Positions 9,070 through 17,396 of a stretch of DNA of 64,000 nucleotides are shown here, piece by piece. Source of the stretch: Virgibacillus ihumii (GTDB taxonomy: Bacteria; Bacillota; Bacilli; Bacillales; Amphibacillaceae). Each line of letters starts with the position of its first letter. Position 1 is the stretch's first letter. The notes under the pieces are model-generated. The model was not told the origin of the DNA. It saw nothing but the letters and a program-made list of their open reading frames with translations, and did not search any database. Made by a program: the position numbers and the translations under genes. The stretch covers positions 1,426,001-1,490,000 of the forward strand of contig NZ_CACVAN010000001.1 of NCBI RefSeq assembly GCF_902726655.1, read 5' to 3'.

Positions 9070-10245
9070 ATGATGACCCAACTACATTTTAACCTAAACA
9101 TGGACAAGTTAAAAGATGAGATTATGAACTCCAATATGAACGCTATCTATAAATCAACAGCTGTATTAATTCTGAATGAGTATATGGAAAAGGAACGGGA
9201 TGAATTTTTGGACGTTCCGCCATACGCCCGTACTGGTAGTTCACGTGATTATCGAAACGGCTATTATGAAAGAGAATATTTGATGAGTATTGGAAAGATC
9301 AAGTTACGGGTTCCACGGACTCGCAGCGGTGAGTTTTCACCAAGTATTTTTGAAAAGTATCAACGCTGTGACCAGGCTTTCGTTCTTGCCCTGCTTGAAA
9401 TGGTGGTGAACGGGGTCTCCACACGCAAGGTTCGAAATGTAGTAGAAGAATTGTGTGGAGAGAGCGTATCCAAGTCCTTTGTATCATCGCTTACAGAGAA
9501 ACTAGACCCTATCGTCAATAAATGGGCGAATCGAAATTTGGCAAACACCTATTATCCGTACATTTTTGTAGATGCCATGTATATCAAAGTTCGCGAGCAT
9601 CGTAAGGTTGTATCCAAAGCTGTCTACATTGCGACAGCGATAAGCGAGGATAACCAACGGGAAGTGCTCGGATTAAAGGTTGACCATACCGAAAGTTACG
9701 AAGCTTGGAAAAGCTTTTTAAAAGAGCTGAAAGGCCGGGGGCTGCATTCACCAAGACTTATGATTTCAGATGCCCATAAAGGGCTCAAAAAAGCAATACA
9801 GGAGGAATTCCTCGGAACCTCATGGCAACGCTGCACCGTTCATTTTAAACGAAATATTGTGGATCAACTGCCAAAGAAGGGTATGTCAGAGGTAATCACG
9901 GGGTTAAAACGGATTTTTAAAGCCGTTACACCAGATGACGCAAGAAACTTCAAGGAGGAGTTCGTCACGCGTTACGAAGAAGATCCAAAGCTAAATCAAG
10001 CACTTAAGACATTGGAAGAAGGCTTCGATGATGCCATTCAGTATCTCAATGAAGAAGAGAAATATCATACATTCATACGCAGCACGAATTCATTGGAACG
10101 CCTAAATGAAGAAGTTAGAAGGCGGGAAAGAGTCATTCGTATATTTCCGAATACACAATCCGCCTTCCGTCTAATTGGCGCAGTACTAATGGATTATGAA
10201 GGGCAACAAAAGAATAAAAAAAGGTTTATTCGAAACAAAAGTTGA
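9070..10245 (+). CDS. IS256-family (mutator-type) transposase
   Basis: A 391-residue transposase of normal length for the family. The DDE residues are recognisable: FVDAMYIKVREHR holds the first Asp near residue 173, MISDAHKGLKKAI the second near 240, and the signature STNSLERLNEEVRRRERVIR holds the Glu, followed by IFPNTQSAFRLIGAVL. It catalyses cut-out or copy-out transposition of the surrounding element. The open frame reaches back to 9028, but AAGGAGGAATTA directly precedes the tandem ATGATG at 9070-9075, so translation starts there. No frameshift or internal stop is present. Confidence 0.95.
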   Translation: MMTQLHFNLNMDKLKDEIMNSNMNAIYKSTAVLILNEYMEKERDEFLDVPPYARTGSSRDYRNGYYEREYLMSIGKIKLRVPRTRSGEFSPSIFEKYQRCDQAFVLALLEMVVNGVSTRKVRNVVEELCGESVSKSFVSSLTEKLDPIVNKWANRNLANTYYPYIFVDAMYIKVREHRKVVSKAVYIATAISEDNQREVLGLKVDHTESYEAWKSFLKELKGRGLHSPRLMISDAHKGLKKAIQEEFLGTSWQRCTVHFKRNIVDQLPKKGMSEVITGLKRIFKAVTPDDARNFKEEFVTRYEEDPKLNQALKTLEEGFDDAIQYLNEEEKYHTFIRSTNSLERLNEEVRRRERVIRIFPNTQSAFRLIGAVLMDYEGQQKNKKRFIRNKS

Positions 10246-10265
10246 AGAGGATTCCAGCGCGCGAA

Positions 10266-10307
10266 AATTTGATGTGGTGGGAAGGGCCCTTCCCACCACA
10301 TCAAATT
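10266..10307. repeat. 42-bp perfect palindrome inside the IS
   Basis: Two 21-base arms meet without any spacer at 10286/10287 (centre GAAGGGCCCTTC, outer ends AATTTGATG and CATCAAATT). It starts 20 bp after the transposase stop. A T-run is lacking, so a simple intrinsic terminator is not obvious; it could block read-through or be extruded as a cruciform. Confidence 0.95.
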
Positions 10308-10373
10308 CACATAAATACCATCATAAGGTTGAAAACTTGTATTGGACTTTTACACATAGATAAGGACTTGACT

Positions 10374-10590
10374 ATGTTCTGCTTGTGCGGTTGATGTTTC
10401 GCTCGTGCGGTTGATGTGCCGCTCGTACAGTTGATGTTCCGCCCGTGCGGTTGATGTGCCGCTCGTGCGGTTGATGTTTCGCTCGTGCGGGTGATGTTTC
10501 GCTCGTGCGGGTGATGTTCTGCTTGTACGGTTGATGTTCCGCTCGTACAGTTGATGTTCCGCTCGTGCGGTTGATGTTTTCTCCTAATCA
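10374..10590 (+). repeat. 20-bp tandem repeat array A, right part
   Basis: Continuation of array A after the insertion sequence: a partial unit, then nine units in unbroken 20-bp phase from 10391 to 10570 and one degenerate unit to 10590. Variation is concentrated in the TTCC/TTTC/TGCC triplets and in CGTGCGG/CGTACAG. The IS target duplicate (10374-10381) is part of the first unit. No reading frame or promoter is evident in the array. Confidence 0.95.
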
Positions 10591-10758
10591 GTTGATATTC
10601 TTCCCATGCAAATAGTTCCCCCTAATATAATCAATATAACCGGGCAGCGCTTCAGGCGCCATTCCGATTAATTTTTTGAAAATGCCTTCTAATACAAACA
10701 TAACATTGGCAGGCCGCACATTTTCGGCGAGTTCGATACTGACTGAAATGCAATCACC
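10588..10758 (-). pseudogene. Short open frame, possible relic or non-AUG small gene
   Basis: A minus-strand frame of 56 codons ending in a TGA contributed by the repeat array. It reads like coding sequence (for example IELAENVRPANVMFVLEGIF and PEALPGYIDYIRGN) but has no ATG near its beginning; an ATT at 10747-10749 follows a GAGGTGAT ribosome-like site. The last residues GKNIN come from the repeat. I do not recognise the family. It may be the surviving end of a gene disrupted by repeat expansion, or a small gene with an unusual start. It is convergent to the array and divergent from znuA. Confidence 0.3.
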
Positions 10759-10823
10759 TCAACTGTTTCCACAATTTTATTTATAACGACAATTTCATGC
10801 AGTATCCCACCGTTTAAAAAAGC

Positions 10824-10870
10824 TAATCGTAATCATTACTGTTTACAAATCGTAATCATTACGATATGAT
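10824..10870 (+). promoter_or_regulatory. znuA promoter with two Zur boxes
   Basis: Two adjacent 21-bp operators: TAATCGTAATCATTACTGTTT (partial, 10824-10844) and AAATCGTAATCATTACGATAT (10847-10867), the latter nearly identical to the Bacillus Zur consensus AAATCGTAATnATTACGATTT. A promoter TTTACA (10842-10847), 17-bp spacer, TATGAT (10865-10870) is covered by the second box, so zinc-bound Zur would block RNA polymerase directly. Confidence 0.9.
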
Positions 10871-10904
10871 GATGAAGTCCATTTAACAGAGAAAGGATTA
10901 GATC

Positions 10905-11837
10905 ATGCGTTTTTACAAACTACTACTCACACTTTTTATTACAGGAATAATAACTGCGGGATGCGCTTCATCGCCATCGGGGCAGTCCGATAGTGAAGGT
11001 ATGACTGTTTATACTTCGATTTACCCAATCCAATATGCAGTCGAGCGGATCGGTGGTAATACATTGAATGCTGAATCTGTTTACCCGCCAGGGGTTGATG
11101 CACACACCTATGAACCGACAACGAAGGAAATGACCGACATCGCAGAAGCTGATGCATTTATTTATCTCGGTGCCGGCATGGAAGGCTTTGCCGAATCTGC
11201 AGCAGATGCACTAAGTTCGCAGGATGTCAAACTGATCGAACTCGGAACATACGAAGAACTTTTTCATAAAAATTCCGAACATAAGAACCACAAACATGGC
11301 GGGCATCAGCACGGGGGTAAAGATCCGCATATTTGGCTTGATCCGACCCGTATGCTTGATATGGCCGGGATCATTAAAGGGAAATTGATTGATATGAATC
11401 CGGAAAAAAAAGAAATCTACATCGACAACTTTAACAAGCTGAAGAAAGATCTGCTTGCATTGGATAAACAATTTAAACAAACGTTAAAGAATAAAGAAAA
11501 CAAGGAAATTCTTGTAGCACATGCTGCCTACGGGTATTGGGAAGAACGCTATGGTATTGAGCAGATTGCCATTAGTGGACTGTCATCAAGCGAAGAGCCA
11601 TCACAAAAAGAATTGACCAAAATTATCGACACCGCAAAAGAACACAATATGAAGTATGTCATTTTCGAACAGAACGGCGCAGATCAGGTGTCCAAAATTA
11701 TTCAGGAGCAGCTCGGTTTAGAGGCATTGCACATCCATAATCTTTCCGTACTCACACAGGAGAATATTGATAATGGTGAAGATTATTTATTCCTGATGAA
11801 ACACAATCTGGAAGTACTTGATACAGCAACCGATTAA
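10905..11837 (+). CDS. znuA: Zinc ABC transporter substrate-binding lipoprotein
   Basis: A 310-residue cluster A-I metal-binding protein. A lipoprotein signal ends in ITAGCASSP, with the lipidated cysteine near residue 22, anchoring it outside the membrane. Metal ligands are visible at GVDAHTYEP, DPHIWLDP and HAAYGYWEERYG, and a histidine-rich loop (HKNHKHGGHQHGG, about residues 127-140) typical of zinc rather than manganese binders lies between them. It captures zinc for the ZnuC/ZnuB permease encoded immediately downstream. The ATG has GAAAGGA upstream. First gene of a Zur-controlled operon. Confidence 0.95.
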   Translation: MRFYKLLLTLFITGIITAGCASSPSGQSDSEGMTVYTSIYPIQYAVERIGGNTLNAESVYPPGVDAHTYEPTTKEMTDIAEADAFIYLGAGMEGFAESAADALSSQDVKLIELGTYEELFHKNSEHKNHKHGGHQHGGKDPHIWLDPTRMLDMAGIIKGKLIDMNPEKKEIYIDNFNKLKKDLLALDKQFKQTLKNKENKEILVAHAAYGYWEERYGIEQIAISGLSSSEEPSQKELTKIIDTAKEHNMKYVIFEQNGADQVSKIIQEQLGLEALHIHNLSVLTQENIDNGEDYLFLMKHNLEVLDTATD

Positions 11838-11849
11838 GGAGGTATTCCC

Positions 11850-12605
11850 ATGAGTGAACCGATTGTTTCCATGAAAAATATTACGTACGCATATGAAAAC
11901 AAAACCGTCCTGAATCACATCAACTTTGAGATTCCCTCCGGAGCCTTTATGGGTCTTGTAGGACCAAATGGGGGAGGAAAAACGACTCTAATTAAACTGA
12001 TTCTCGGACTGCTGAAGCCGGATCATGGTCAAATCGAGCTGTTTGGAAAGCCGCTTGAAAAATTCAAATCGAAAAATAAAATTGGCTTTGTTTCCCAGAA
12101 AGCAAACTCTTTTAATAAGGGATTCCCGGCTACTGTTTTTGAAGTCGTATCCATGGGGCTTACAGCCAAAATCGGTTACTTCTCATTTCTGAAATCCAAA
12201 CACAAAGCACAGATTCTGCATGCCATTGAACAGGTGGGGCTGCGCGACTATGCATATGAAAATATCGGTACCTTGTCAGGCGGCCAGCAGCAACGGATTT
12301 TTATTGCCCGCTCCCTTGTCAGTGAACCGGAACTGCTGATTTTGGACGAACCGACAGTTGGAATTGATTATGAAAATGTCAAACGGTTTTATGAACTGTT
12401 GCACCGTCTCAATGATAAAAATAATATAACATTACTGCTTGTGACTCACGATACTGGCACGATGACTGAACATGCAACAGATATTGTCTGCCTGAATAAG
12501 ACACTTCATTTTCACGGAAAGCCGGAAGAATACACATCATTATCTGAGAAAGATTTATCACGATTTTACGGACACCCTGTAAATATTGTGGCACACGATC
12601 ATTAA
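11850..12605 (+). CDS. znuC: Zinc ABC transporter ATP-binding protein
   Basis: A 251-residue ABC ATPase that powers zinc import. The Walker A motif is GPNGGGKTTLIKL (near residue 37), the signature LSGGQQQRIFIARSL (near 140) and Walker B LLILDEPTVGID (near 160), with the switch histidine in LLVTHDTGT. The start lies 12 bp after znuA with an AAGGAGG site. The order znuA-znuC-znuB and the upstream Zur boxes assign the metal. Confidence 0.95.
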   Translation: MSEPIVSMKNITYAYENKTVLNHINFEIPSGAFMGLVGPNGGGKTTLIKLILGLLKPDHGQIELFGKPLEKFKSKNKIGFVSQKANSFNKGFPATVFEVVSMGLTAKIGYFSFLKSKHKAQILHAIEQVGLRDYAYENIGTLSGGQQQRIFIARSLVSEPELLILDEPTVGIDYENVKRFYELLHRLNDKNNITLLLVTHDTGTMTEHATDIVCLNKTLHFHGKPEEYTSLSEKDLSRFYGHPVNIVAHDH

Positions 12606-12622
12606 CAGTTGGGGGGAATATC

Positions 12623-13477
12623 ATGCTGGCCGATTTTATACAATACGATTTTTTACGCCATACTTTTTTGACCGGGCTCCTGATTGGCATTATTGCCCCG
12701 CTTCTGGGAACGTTCATCGTTGTCCGGCGCCTGTCATTGATTGCAGATGCATTATCTCACGTGACACTTGCCGGAATTGCCTTTGGCCTTTTAATTGAAA
12801 AAAAAGTTGCTGCAGGAATCATTACACCATTATACAGCGGAATGGGATTTTCTGTGCTCGGATCCATCCTTATTGAAAAACTCCGCAGTGTTTATAAAGC
12901 ATACGAGGAACTGGCGATTCCAATTATCCTGTCGGGGGGCGTCGGACTGAGTGTGATTTTCATTTCACTCGCAGACGGTTTCAACACCGAGTTGTTTAAT
13001 TACCTGTTCGGCTCTGTATCAGCGGTAAGCAAAACAGATTTTTATTCAATCCTTGGCATTTCCATCGTCATTATGATTGTTATCCGAATTTTTTATAAAG
13101 AACTTGTCACCCTGTCGTTTGATGAAGAGCATGCCGTTGTTTCAGGACTTCATTCCAAACAGATTCATTTGCTTTTTATTGTAATGACAGCACTTGTGAT
13201 TGCCGCATCAATCCGGGTTGTCGGTGTTTTGCTTGTATCTGCACTGATGACATTGCCGGTTGCAGCAAGCATGCGGCTGGCACGGGGTTTTAAACAGATG
13301 CTTATTCTGTCCATTATTTTCGGTGAACTCGCTGTTGTCCTCGGATTGATCAGCGGCTATTATTTCAGCATCCCGCCTGGAGGTACAATTGTTATTATCT
13401 CCATTATTATTTTACTGATTTCCATTGGGATGAAACGATTTTCATTAAAATCTAAGGGAGAGAGTGAACTCGAATGA
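12623..13477 (+). CDS. znuB: Zinc ABC transporter permease
   Basis: A 284-residue ABC-3 family membrane permease with about eight hydrophobic helices; LLIGIIAPLLGTFIVVRR near the N-terminus, SVIFISLADGFNTELFNYL mid-protein and GVLLVSALMTLPVAASMRLA toward the end are typical. It forms the membrane channel driven by ZnuC. It has a TTGGGGGGAA ribosome site 18 bp after znuC, and its last codons overlap the start of zur by four bases (ATGA, 13474-13477), indicating translational coupling. Confidence 0.95.
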   Translation: MLADFIQYDFLRHTFLTGLLIGIIAPLLGTFIVVRRLSLIADALSHVTLAGIAFGLLIEKKVAAGIITPLYSGMGFSVLGSILIEKLRSVYKAYEELAIPIILSGGVGLSVIFISLADGFNTELFNYLFGSVSAVSKTDFYSILGISIVIMIVIRIFYKELVTLSFDEEHAVVSGLHSKQIHLLFIVMTALVIAASIRVVGVLLVSALMTLPVAASMRLARGFKQMLILSIIFGELAVVLGLISGYYFSIPPGGTIVIISIIILLISIGMKRFSLKSKGESELE

Positions 13478-13887
13478 AACTCGATGAAGCTATCAAACAA
13501 TTGAAAGAAAAAGGCTATAAAACTACTGCTAAACGAAAAGATATGCTGACGTTTTTTGTGAAAGCTGATGGATACCGGACCGCCAAAGATCTGATTCAAT
13601 TTATGGAACCGACATACAAAGGGATCAGCTTTGATACTGTCTACCGGAACCTGCACCTTTTTGATGAAGTCGGAATTCTGGAAACGACGGTTCTGAACGG
13701 TGAAAAACAATTCCAGATTACCTGTACACATGACCATCACCATCACTTCATCTGCAAGGAATGCGGCAAAACAAAAGAAATTGCTGTCTGCCCTATGGAT
13801 GAGATCCAAAGCGAACTGGGGAATTATGCTATTGAAGGGCATAAATTTGAAATTTACGGGTTATGTCCGATGTGCCAGAGTGCCTGA
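13474..13887 (+). CDS. zur: Fur-family zinc regulator Zur
   Basis: A 137-residue Fur-family repressor. An N-terminal winged helix (KTTAKRKDMLTFF, GISFDTVYRNLHLFDEVG) precedes the metal domain with the histidine-rich HDHHHHFICKECGKTKE and a second cysteine pair CPMCQSA at the C-terminus, forming the structural zinc site. With zinc bound it should repress its own operon through the two boxes upstream of znuA. In Bacillus subtilis zur lies elsewhere; here it is the fourth gene of the znuACB operon, giving direct autoregulation. The assignment to Zur rather than Fur or PerR rests on operon context. Confidence 0.9.
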   Translation: MKLDEAIKQLKEKGYKTTAKRKDMLTFFVKADGYRTAKDLIQFMEPTYKGISFDTVYRNLHLFDEVGILETTVLNGEKQFQITCTHDHHHHFICKECGKTKEIAVCPMDEIQSELGNYAIEGHKFEIYGLCPMCQSA

Positions 13888-14063
13888 TGCAATATTTAGC
13901 AGTTGGTATCGTTGGAATGGCGGGTGCGCTGGCCCGTTACGATATTTCAATCGTTTTTGCGACCGGTTTCGGATTTCCTTTTGCAACATTAATAGCCAAT
14001 TTATGCAATTATTTTTTGCTCGAAATTATAAAGCGGTTGCGTAATCATAATAAAATTGTTTAA
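13887..14063 (+). pseudogene. Truncated crcB (fluoride channel) fragment
   Basis: A 58-codon frame whose ATG overlaps the zur stop (TGATG). The first 45 or so residues match the N-terminus of CrcB/Fluc fluoride channels: MQYLAVGIVGMAGALARY, then FGFPFATLIANLCNYFLL where family members read FPxGTLxVNxxGxFLLG. The frame then ends in a charged, unrelated tail. CrcB proteins are about 115-130 residues with four helices, so half is missing. It is most likely a decayed gene captured behind zur. A functional miniprotein cannot be excluded because the start signal is intact. Confidence 0.65.
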
Positions 14064-14304
14064 TTTTGAAGCTATAAAACGCATTACACCGTCCGCATAT
14101 GTGGACGATTGTTTGCTTTCTTGTAAAATTACTGAATACGAACTTATGGAAGTAACAATAAAGTCGTTTAAATTCAAATACCTATGCCACAATCGCGCCT
14201 TTTCATGAATATTTGGTTTCAAAATAAATAATCATCTTCATACCAATTGTATATATCCTTAATTGTTCAAATAGTTTTTACAACATCAGCATCCTGAAAG
14301 CAAA

Positions 14305-14341
14305 GAAAAGCAGTCAAAGAATGATTTTAACTGCTTCTCTT
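14305..14341 (-). terminator. Terminator overlapping the BCCT gene end
   Basis: On the minus strand AGAAGCAGT pairs with ACTGCTTTTCT around the stop codon, followed by a T-rich tail. The region to its left (14064-14304) shows no convincing gene. Confidence 0.55.
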
Positions 14342-15838
14342 ATTATCTTTCGGTTTGTATTCCGCTTTTATTGATTTCCATATCGATATAATCATAATCA
14401 GAAGAATGACTGTAAATGGCAAAGCAGCTGTCAATGAAGCTGTTTGCAAAGCATTTAATCCCCCTGTAAATAATAATACAAGGGCAATTGCTGTAATAAG
14501 AACACCCCATATTATTTTGGTTATCAGTGCTGGATTCAAACTTCCTTTGGATGTCATGGTACCTAAAATATAAGTTGCAGAGTCAGCGGAAGTTACCATG
14601 AATGTAAAAATCAGCAAAATTGAGATAATCGATAAGATGTCTGTAAAAGGCACTACTCCCAATGCTTCAAATAAGGCAACTGTTACATCTTCATTAACAG
14701 CCTCTGCAATCTGCGTTCCATTATTTAAATCACTGTACAATGCGGTTCCGCCAAATACGGCAATCCAAACACAGGCAATAGCTGGTGGTACAACCATCAC
14801 ACCTGCGACAAATTCACGTATAGTTCGGCCTCTGGAAACCCGTGCTACAAATGCTCCTACAAATGGAGACCAAGCGATGGCCCATGCCCAATAGAATATC
14901 GTCCATTGGTATACCCAATCGCCACTTGTATATGGTGTCAAGCGCAGGCTGTACTGAACAAAATTTGTTATATAGTCGCCTATACCGAGCACAAAAGAAT
15001 TTAAAATAAATACCGTTGGTCCCAGTAAAAATACAATTAACATAATGAGTAGAGCGAGTCCTAAATTTAAGTTGCTCAGCCACTTTATTCCTTTATCCAA
15101 TCCTGTACCAGAAGAAACTAAATAGCAAACCAGCATGATTAAAGCTATTATGAGCTGGACTCCAATGTTATTTGGAATATTAAATACGGATGACAACCCT
15201 CCATTTAGCTGGATAAACGATAATCCGACCGTTGTCGCAACACCCATGACTGTAGCAATTACAGCCAATATATTAATCGCATTCGCTACCCCCCTGTTTT
15301 TCCCGATAGCGGGTTTGATTGCAACAGAAATCAAGCCACTCCCCTTTTTTCTGAATTGAATAAAAGCGATAGCCAGCCCGGCAATCGCAAAAACCGCCCA
15401 CTGGCTGATCCCCCAGTGGAAAAAGGAGTAACCCATTGCCACCCTGGCTGCTTCCTCTGACTGAGGCTCAATACCCGGAAATGGTGTTACAAAAAAATGA
15501 CTCATCGGTTCTGCGACACTCCAGAAAACAAGAGATACGCCAAAACCTGCCGAGAACAACATGCCAATCCATGTAAAAAATGGGTATTCCGGGCATGAAT
15601 CAGAAGGCCCTAATCGCGTCTTTCCATATTTACTTACGGAAAGTCCAATCAGGAACAGAATAATAATAAATACAGCCAGTAAATAAAACCATCCAAAGTT
15701 TACCGTTGTAAAATCAAAAAGTGTTTGTGCTACTTTGCCAAACCGCTCTGGCATAAAAGCCCCAATGATAACTAACAAGCCAACAATAATTGCTGAAATA
15801 AAAAATACTGGATTTTTATAAGTATCTTTATTCTTCAT
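14327..15838 (-). CDS. BCCT-family glycine betaine/choline/carnitine transporter
   Basis: A 503-residue secondary transporter of the betaine-choline-carnitine family with twelve hydrophobic helices. The diagnostic tryptophan-rich segment WTIFYWAWAIAWSPFVG (about residues 315-331) followed by FVARVSRGRTIREFVAG is clear. Members take up compatible solutes with sodium, important in salty habitats; OpuD of Bacillus subtilis is the closest known type, though the substrate cannot be fixed from sequence. The ATG has a GGAAAGGA site. The gene is monocistronic and flanked by AT-rich spacers. Confidence 0.9.
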   Translation of the reverse strand: MKNKDTYKNPVFFISAIIVGLLVIIGAFMPERFGKVAQTLFDFTTVNFGWFYLLAVFIIILFLIGLSVSKYGKTRLGPSDSCPEYPFFTWIGMLFSAGFGVSLVFWSVAEPMSHFFVTPFPGIEPQSEEAARVAMGYSFFHWGISQWAVFAIAGLAIAFIQFRKKGSGLISVAIKPAIGKNRGVANAINILAVIATVMGVATTVGLSFIQLNGGLSSVFNIPNNIGVQLIIALIMLVCYLVSSGTGLDKGIKWLSNLNLGLALLIMLIVFLLGPTVFILNSFVLGIGDYITNFVQYSLRLTPYTSGDWVYQWTIFYWAWAIAWSPFVGAFVARVSRGRTIREFVAGVMVVPPAIACVWIAVFGGTALYSDLNNGTQIAEAVNEDVTVALFEALGVVPFTDILSIISILLIFTFMVTSADSATYILGTMTSKGSLNPALITKIIWGVLITAIALVLLFTGGLNALQTASLTAALPFTVILLIMIISIWKSIKAEYKPKDNKRSS

Positions 15839-16086
15839 AACATATCCTTTCCCGTTTTAGGTGATTTTTTTGTGAGGAGAAGATTAAAATATATTATAAT
15901 TTACCCGACTTGTATTCCGCTAAACATTTTCGAGCACTGAACTTTAATCCTTGTTATTCGAGGATTGCACTCTTTCTTGAATAATAGGTTGTTAAACACA
16001 TACTAACTTCCCTTACTGTTAGGAATGAGTGCATATCGAATCGGATAGAATGAATAATATCTTAGAAGAAATTGAGAGGAATAACA

Positions 16087-17070
16087 ATGGAGCTTCAGAT
16101 GATTGAGGTTTATGCACCAAATAATTTTGACTATAAAAAGGAACTGATTACAAACTTTTCCTCCATCTCCCATTGGACTTACCCTGCCAAAAATAACCAA
16201 ACATTAATACGAATTCTTGTAAAAAAAGAGGATTCCGAAAACATACTGAACTATCTGGAAAAGCTGGCGCAGCAGAAAAATCATGAATTTGACGCTGTAC
16301 TTTACACCATAAAAGCTTACATCCCAAGCAGGCTTAATGAAAAAAATATCCCTGATGATGGTAAAGAAGAATTTGAGCGGGCCAGTAAACATGAGTTATA
16401 TTCCGTTGTTAAGACATCAGGAGAATTTAACACAAGTTTTTCCTGGTTCACTATTTTTGCAGCGCTTGTTGCTGCAGTTGGCATTATACAAAACAGCCCT
16501 ACCCTGGTACTTGGCGCAAATGTAATTGATCCGTCGTTCAGACCAATCATCGGAACCGCCTTTTCTTGTGTAATAGGTGAAGGGAAATTAGCTAAGAAAA
16601 CTATTGTCACTGCCTTGTATGCAATCTTTATTCCCATCGTAATCGCTGGGTTGTTCGGATATTTTTTTCCACTTCCAACCGATAGTGGTGAATTTATTGC
16701 GCAAACAAACGTCCATATGCTAGATGTACTGGTTGCAATTTCCGCTGGTGGCGCAGGAGCATTATCATTTGTTAAAAGGTCAAAGGGGCAATTAGTTGGT
16801 GTGATGGTTTCCCTGGCTGTCCTGCCAACAGCAGTTGTATTCGGTATGATGGCTGGTGCAGCAAGGTGGGAAGATGCCCTGACCCCATTGCTGCTCCTGC
16901 TAATCAATGTAAACGCCATTCTTTTATCAGCCATTGTTGTCTTCTGGATAAGCGGTATAAAGCCCGTGAACTGGAAGGACATTAAGGACGCGAACACATC
17001 ACGACTTAATGCCCTTCTGTTCACCAGTATTATTGGGATTACACTAGTCATAACGGTTATCCTGATTTAA
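16087..17070 (+). CDS. TIGR00341/DUF389 family membrane protein
   Basis: A 327-residue protein with a soluble N-terminal part (about 110 residues, MELQMIEVYAPNNFDYKKEL) and a hydrophobic C-terminal domain with the family segments SWFTIFAALVAAVGII, NSPTLVLGANVIDPSFRPII, ISAGGAGALSFVKRSKGQL and LPTAVVFGMMAGAARW. The family is widespread in bacteria and archaea and has no established function. The frame opens at a TTG (16072), but the ATG at 16087 with a GAGAGGA site is the better start. No partner gene is adjacent. Confidence 0.85.
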   Translation: MELQMIEVYAPNNFDYKKELITNFSSISHWTYPAKNNQTLIRILVKKEDSENILNYLEKLAQQKNHEFDAVLYTIKAYIPSRLNEKNIPDDGKEEFERASKHELYSVVKTSGEFNTSFSWFTIFAALVAAVGIIQNSPTLVLGANVIDPSFRPIIGTAFSCVIGEGKLAKKTIVTALYAIFIPIVIAGLFGYFFPLPTDSGEFIAQTNVHMLDVLVAISAGGAGALSFVKRSKGQLVGVMVSLAVLPTAVVFGMMAGAARWEDALTPLLLLLINVNAILLSAIVVFWISGIKPVNWKDIKDANTSRLNALLFTSIIGITLVITVILI

Positions 17071-17373
17071 TTTTTCATCAATGCCTTTAGCTCTTATTAT
17101 AAGGAAAACAACTTATTTAATTGCCTTTTTGGAAAGTATACACAATCATACCCCCATCACATATTCCAAGAAAGCAAGAAAAACACCTAAGCCATAGGTT
17201 ATAACGATATAAAAAGCAAATGTTTTTATCTGCTTTCGATGTAGAAACAATCCTTTTATTATTTAACAGCAGCAGTGATATACGTTTTTTGTTCATTAGC
17301 AATCGCCTTAACTGCTGCGTGGCTAATAATTTACCTTATTTATACAAAATCACCCCTTTTTTCCTGTATACTG
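17071..17373. other. Spacer without recognisable gene
   Basis: About 300 bp of AT-rich sequence between the DUF389 gene and the L,D-transpeptidase-like gene. One 61-codon minus-strand frame (17117-17302) has no ribosome site and an unnatural composition. A TATACT at 17367-17372 could be the -10 of the downstream gene. Nothing else is supported. Confidence 0.5.
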
Positions 17374-17394
17374 ATACAACAAAGGAGGTTGTAT
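17374..17394 (+). promoter_or_regulatory. Ribosome site displayed in a hairpin loop
   Basis: ATACAAC (17374-17380) and GTTGTAT (17388-17394) can form a 7-bp stem whose loop is AAAGGAG, the ribosome-binding site of the gene starting at 17397. Confidence 0.5.
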
Positions 17395-17396
17395 AA

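Larger units (their letters stand above)
8972..10373 (+). mobile_element. IS256-family insertion sequence
   Basis: A complete 1402-bp element. The ends are imperfect inverted repeats: the left begins GGTTAAGTCCGTATAATTGT and the right, read inward on the minus strand, AGTCAAGTCCTTATCTATGT, with 21 of the first 27 positions identical. An 8-bp direct repeat ATGTTCTG flanks it (8964-8971 and 10374-10381), the target duplication expected for this family. One intact transposase gene fills most of it, and a 42-bp perfect palindrome lies between the transposase stop and the right end. It is inserted inside a 20-bp repeat array; removing it with one target copy restores exact 20-bp phase. It appears intact and possibly active. 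Confidence 0.93.

Noticed and set aside
8876..10590. CRISPR array
   Set aside because: The units are adjacent 20-bp repeats without spacers and there are no cas genes.
16317..17051. 244-codon minus-strand frame
   Set aside because: It is the antisense shadow of the DUF389 membrane protein gene, which has the correct start signals and family motifs.
17117..17302. 61-codon minus-strand frame
   Set aside because: No ribosome site, odd composition and no recognisable motif.
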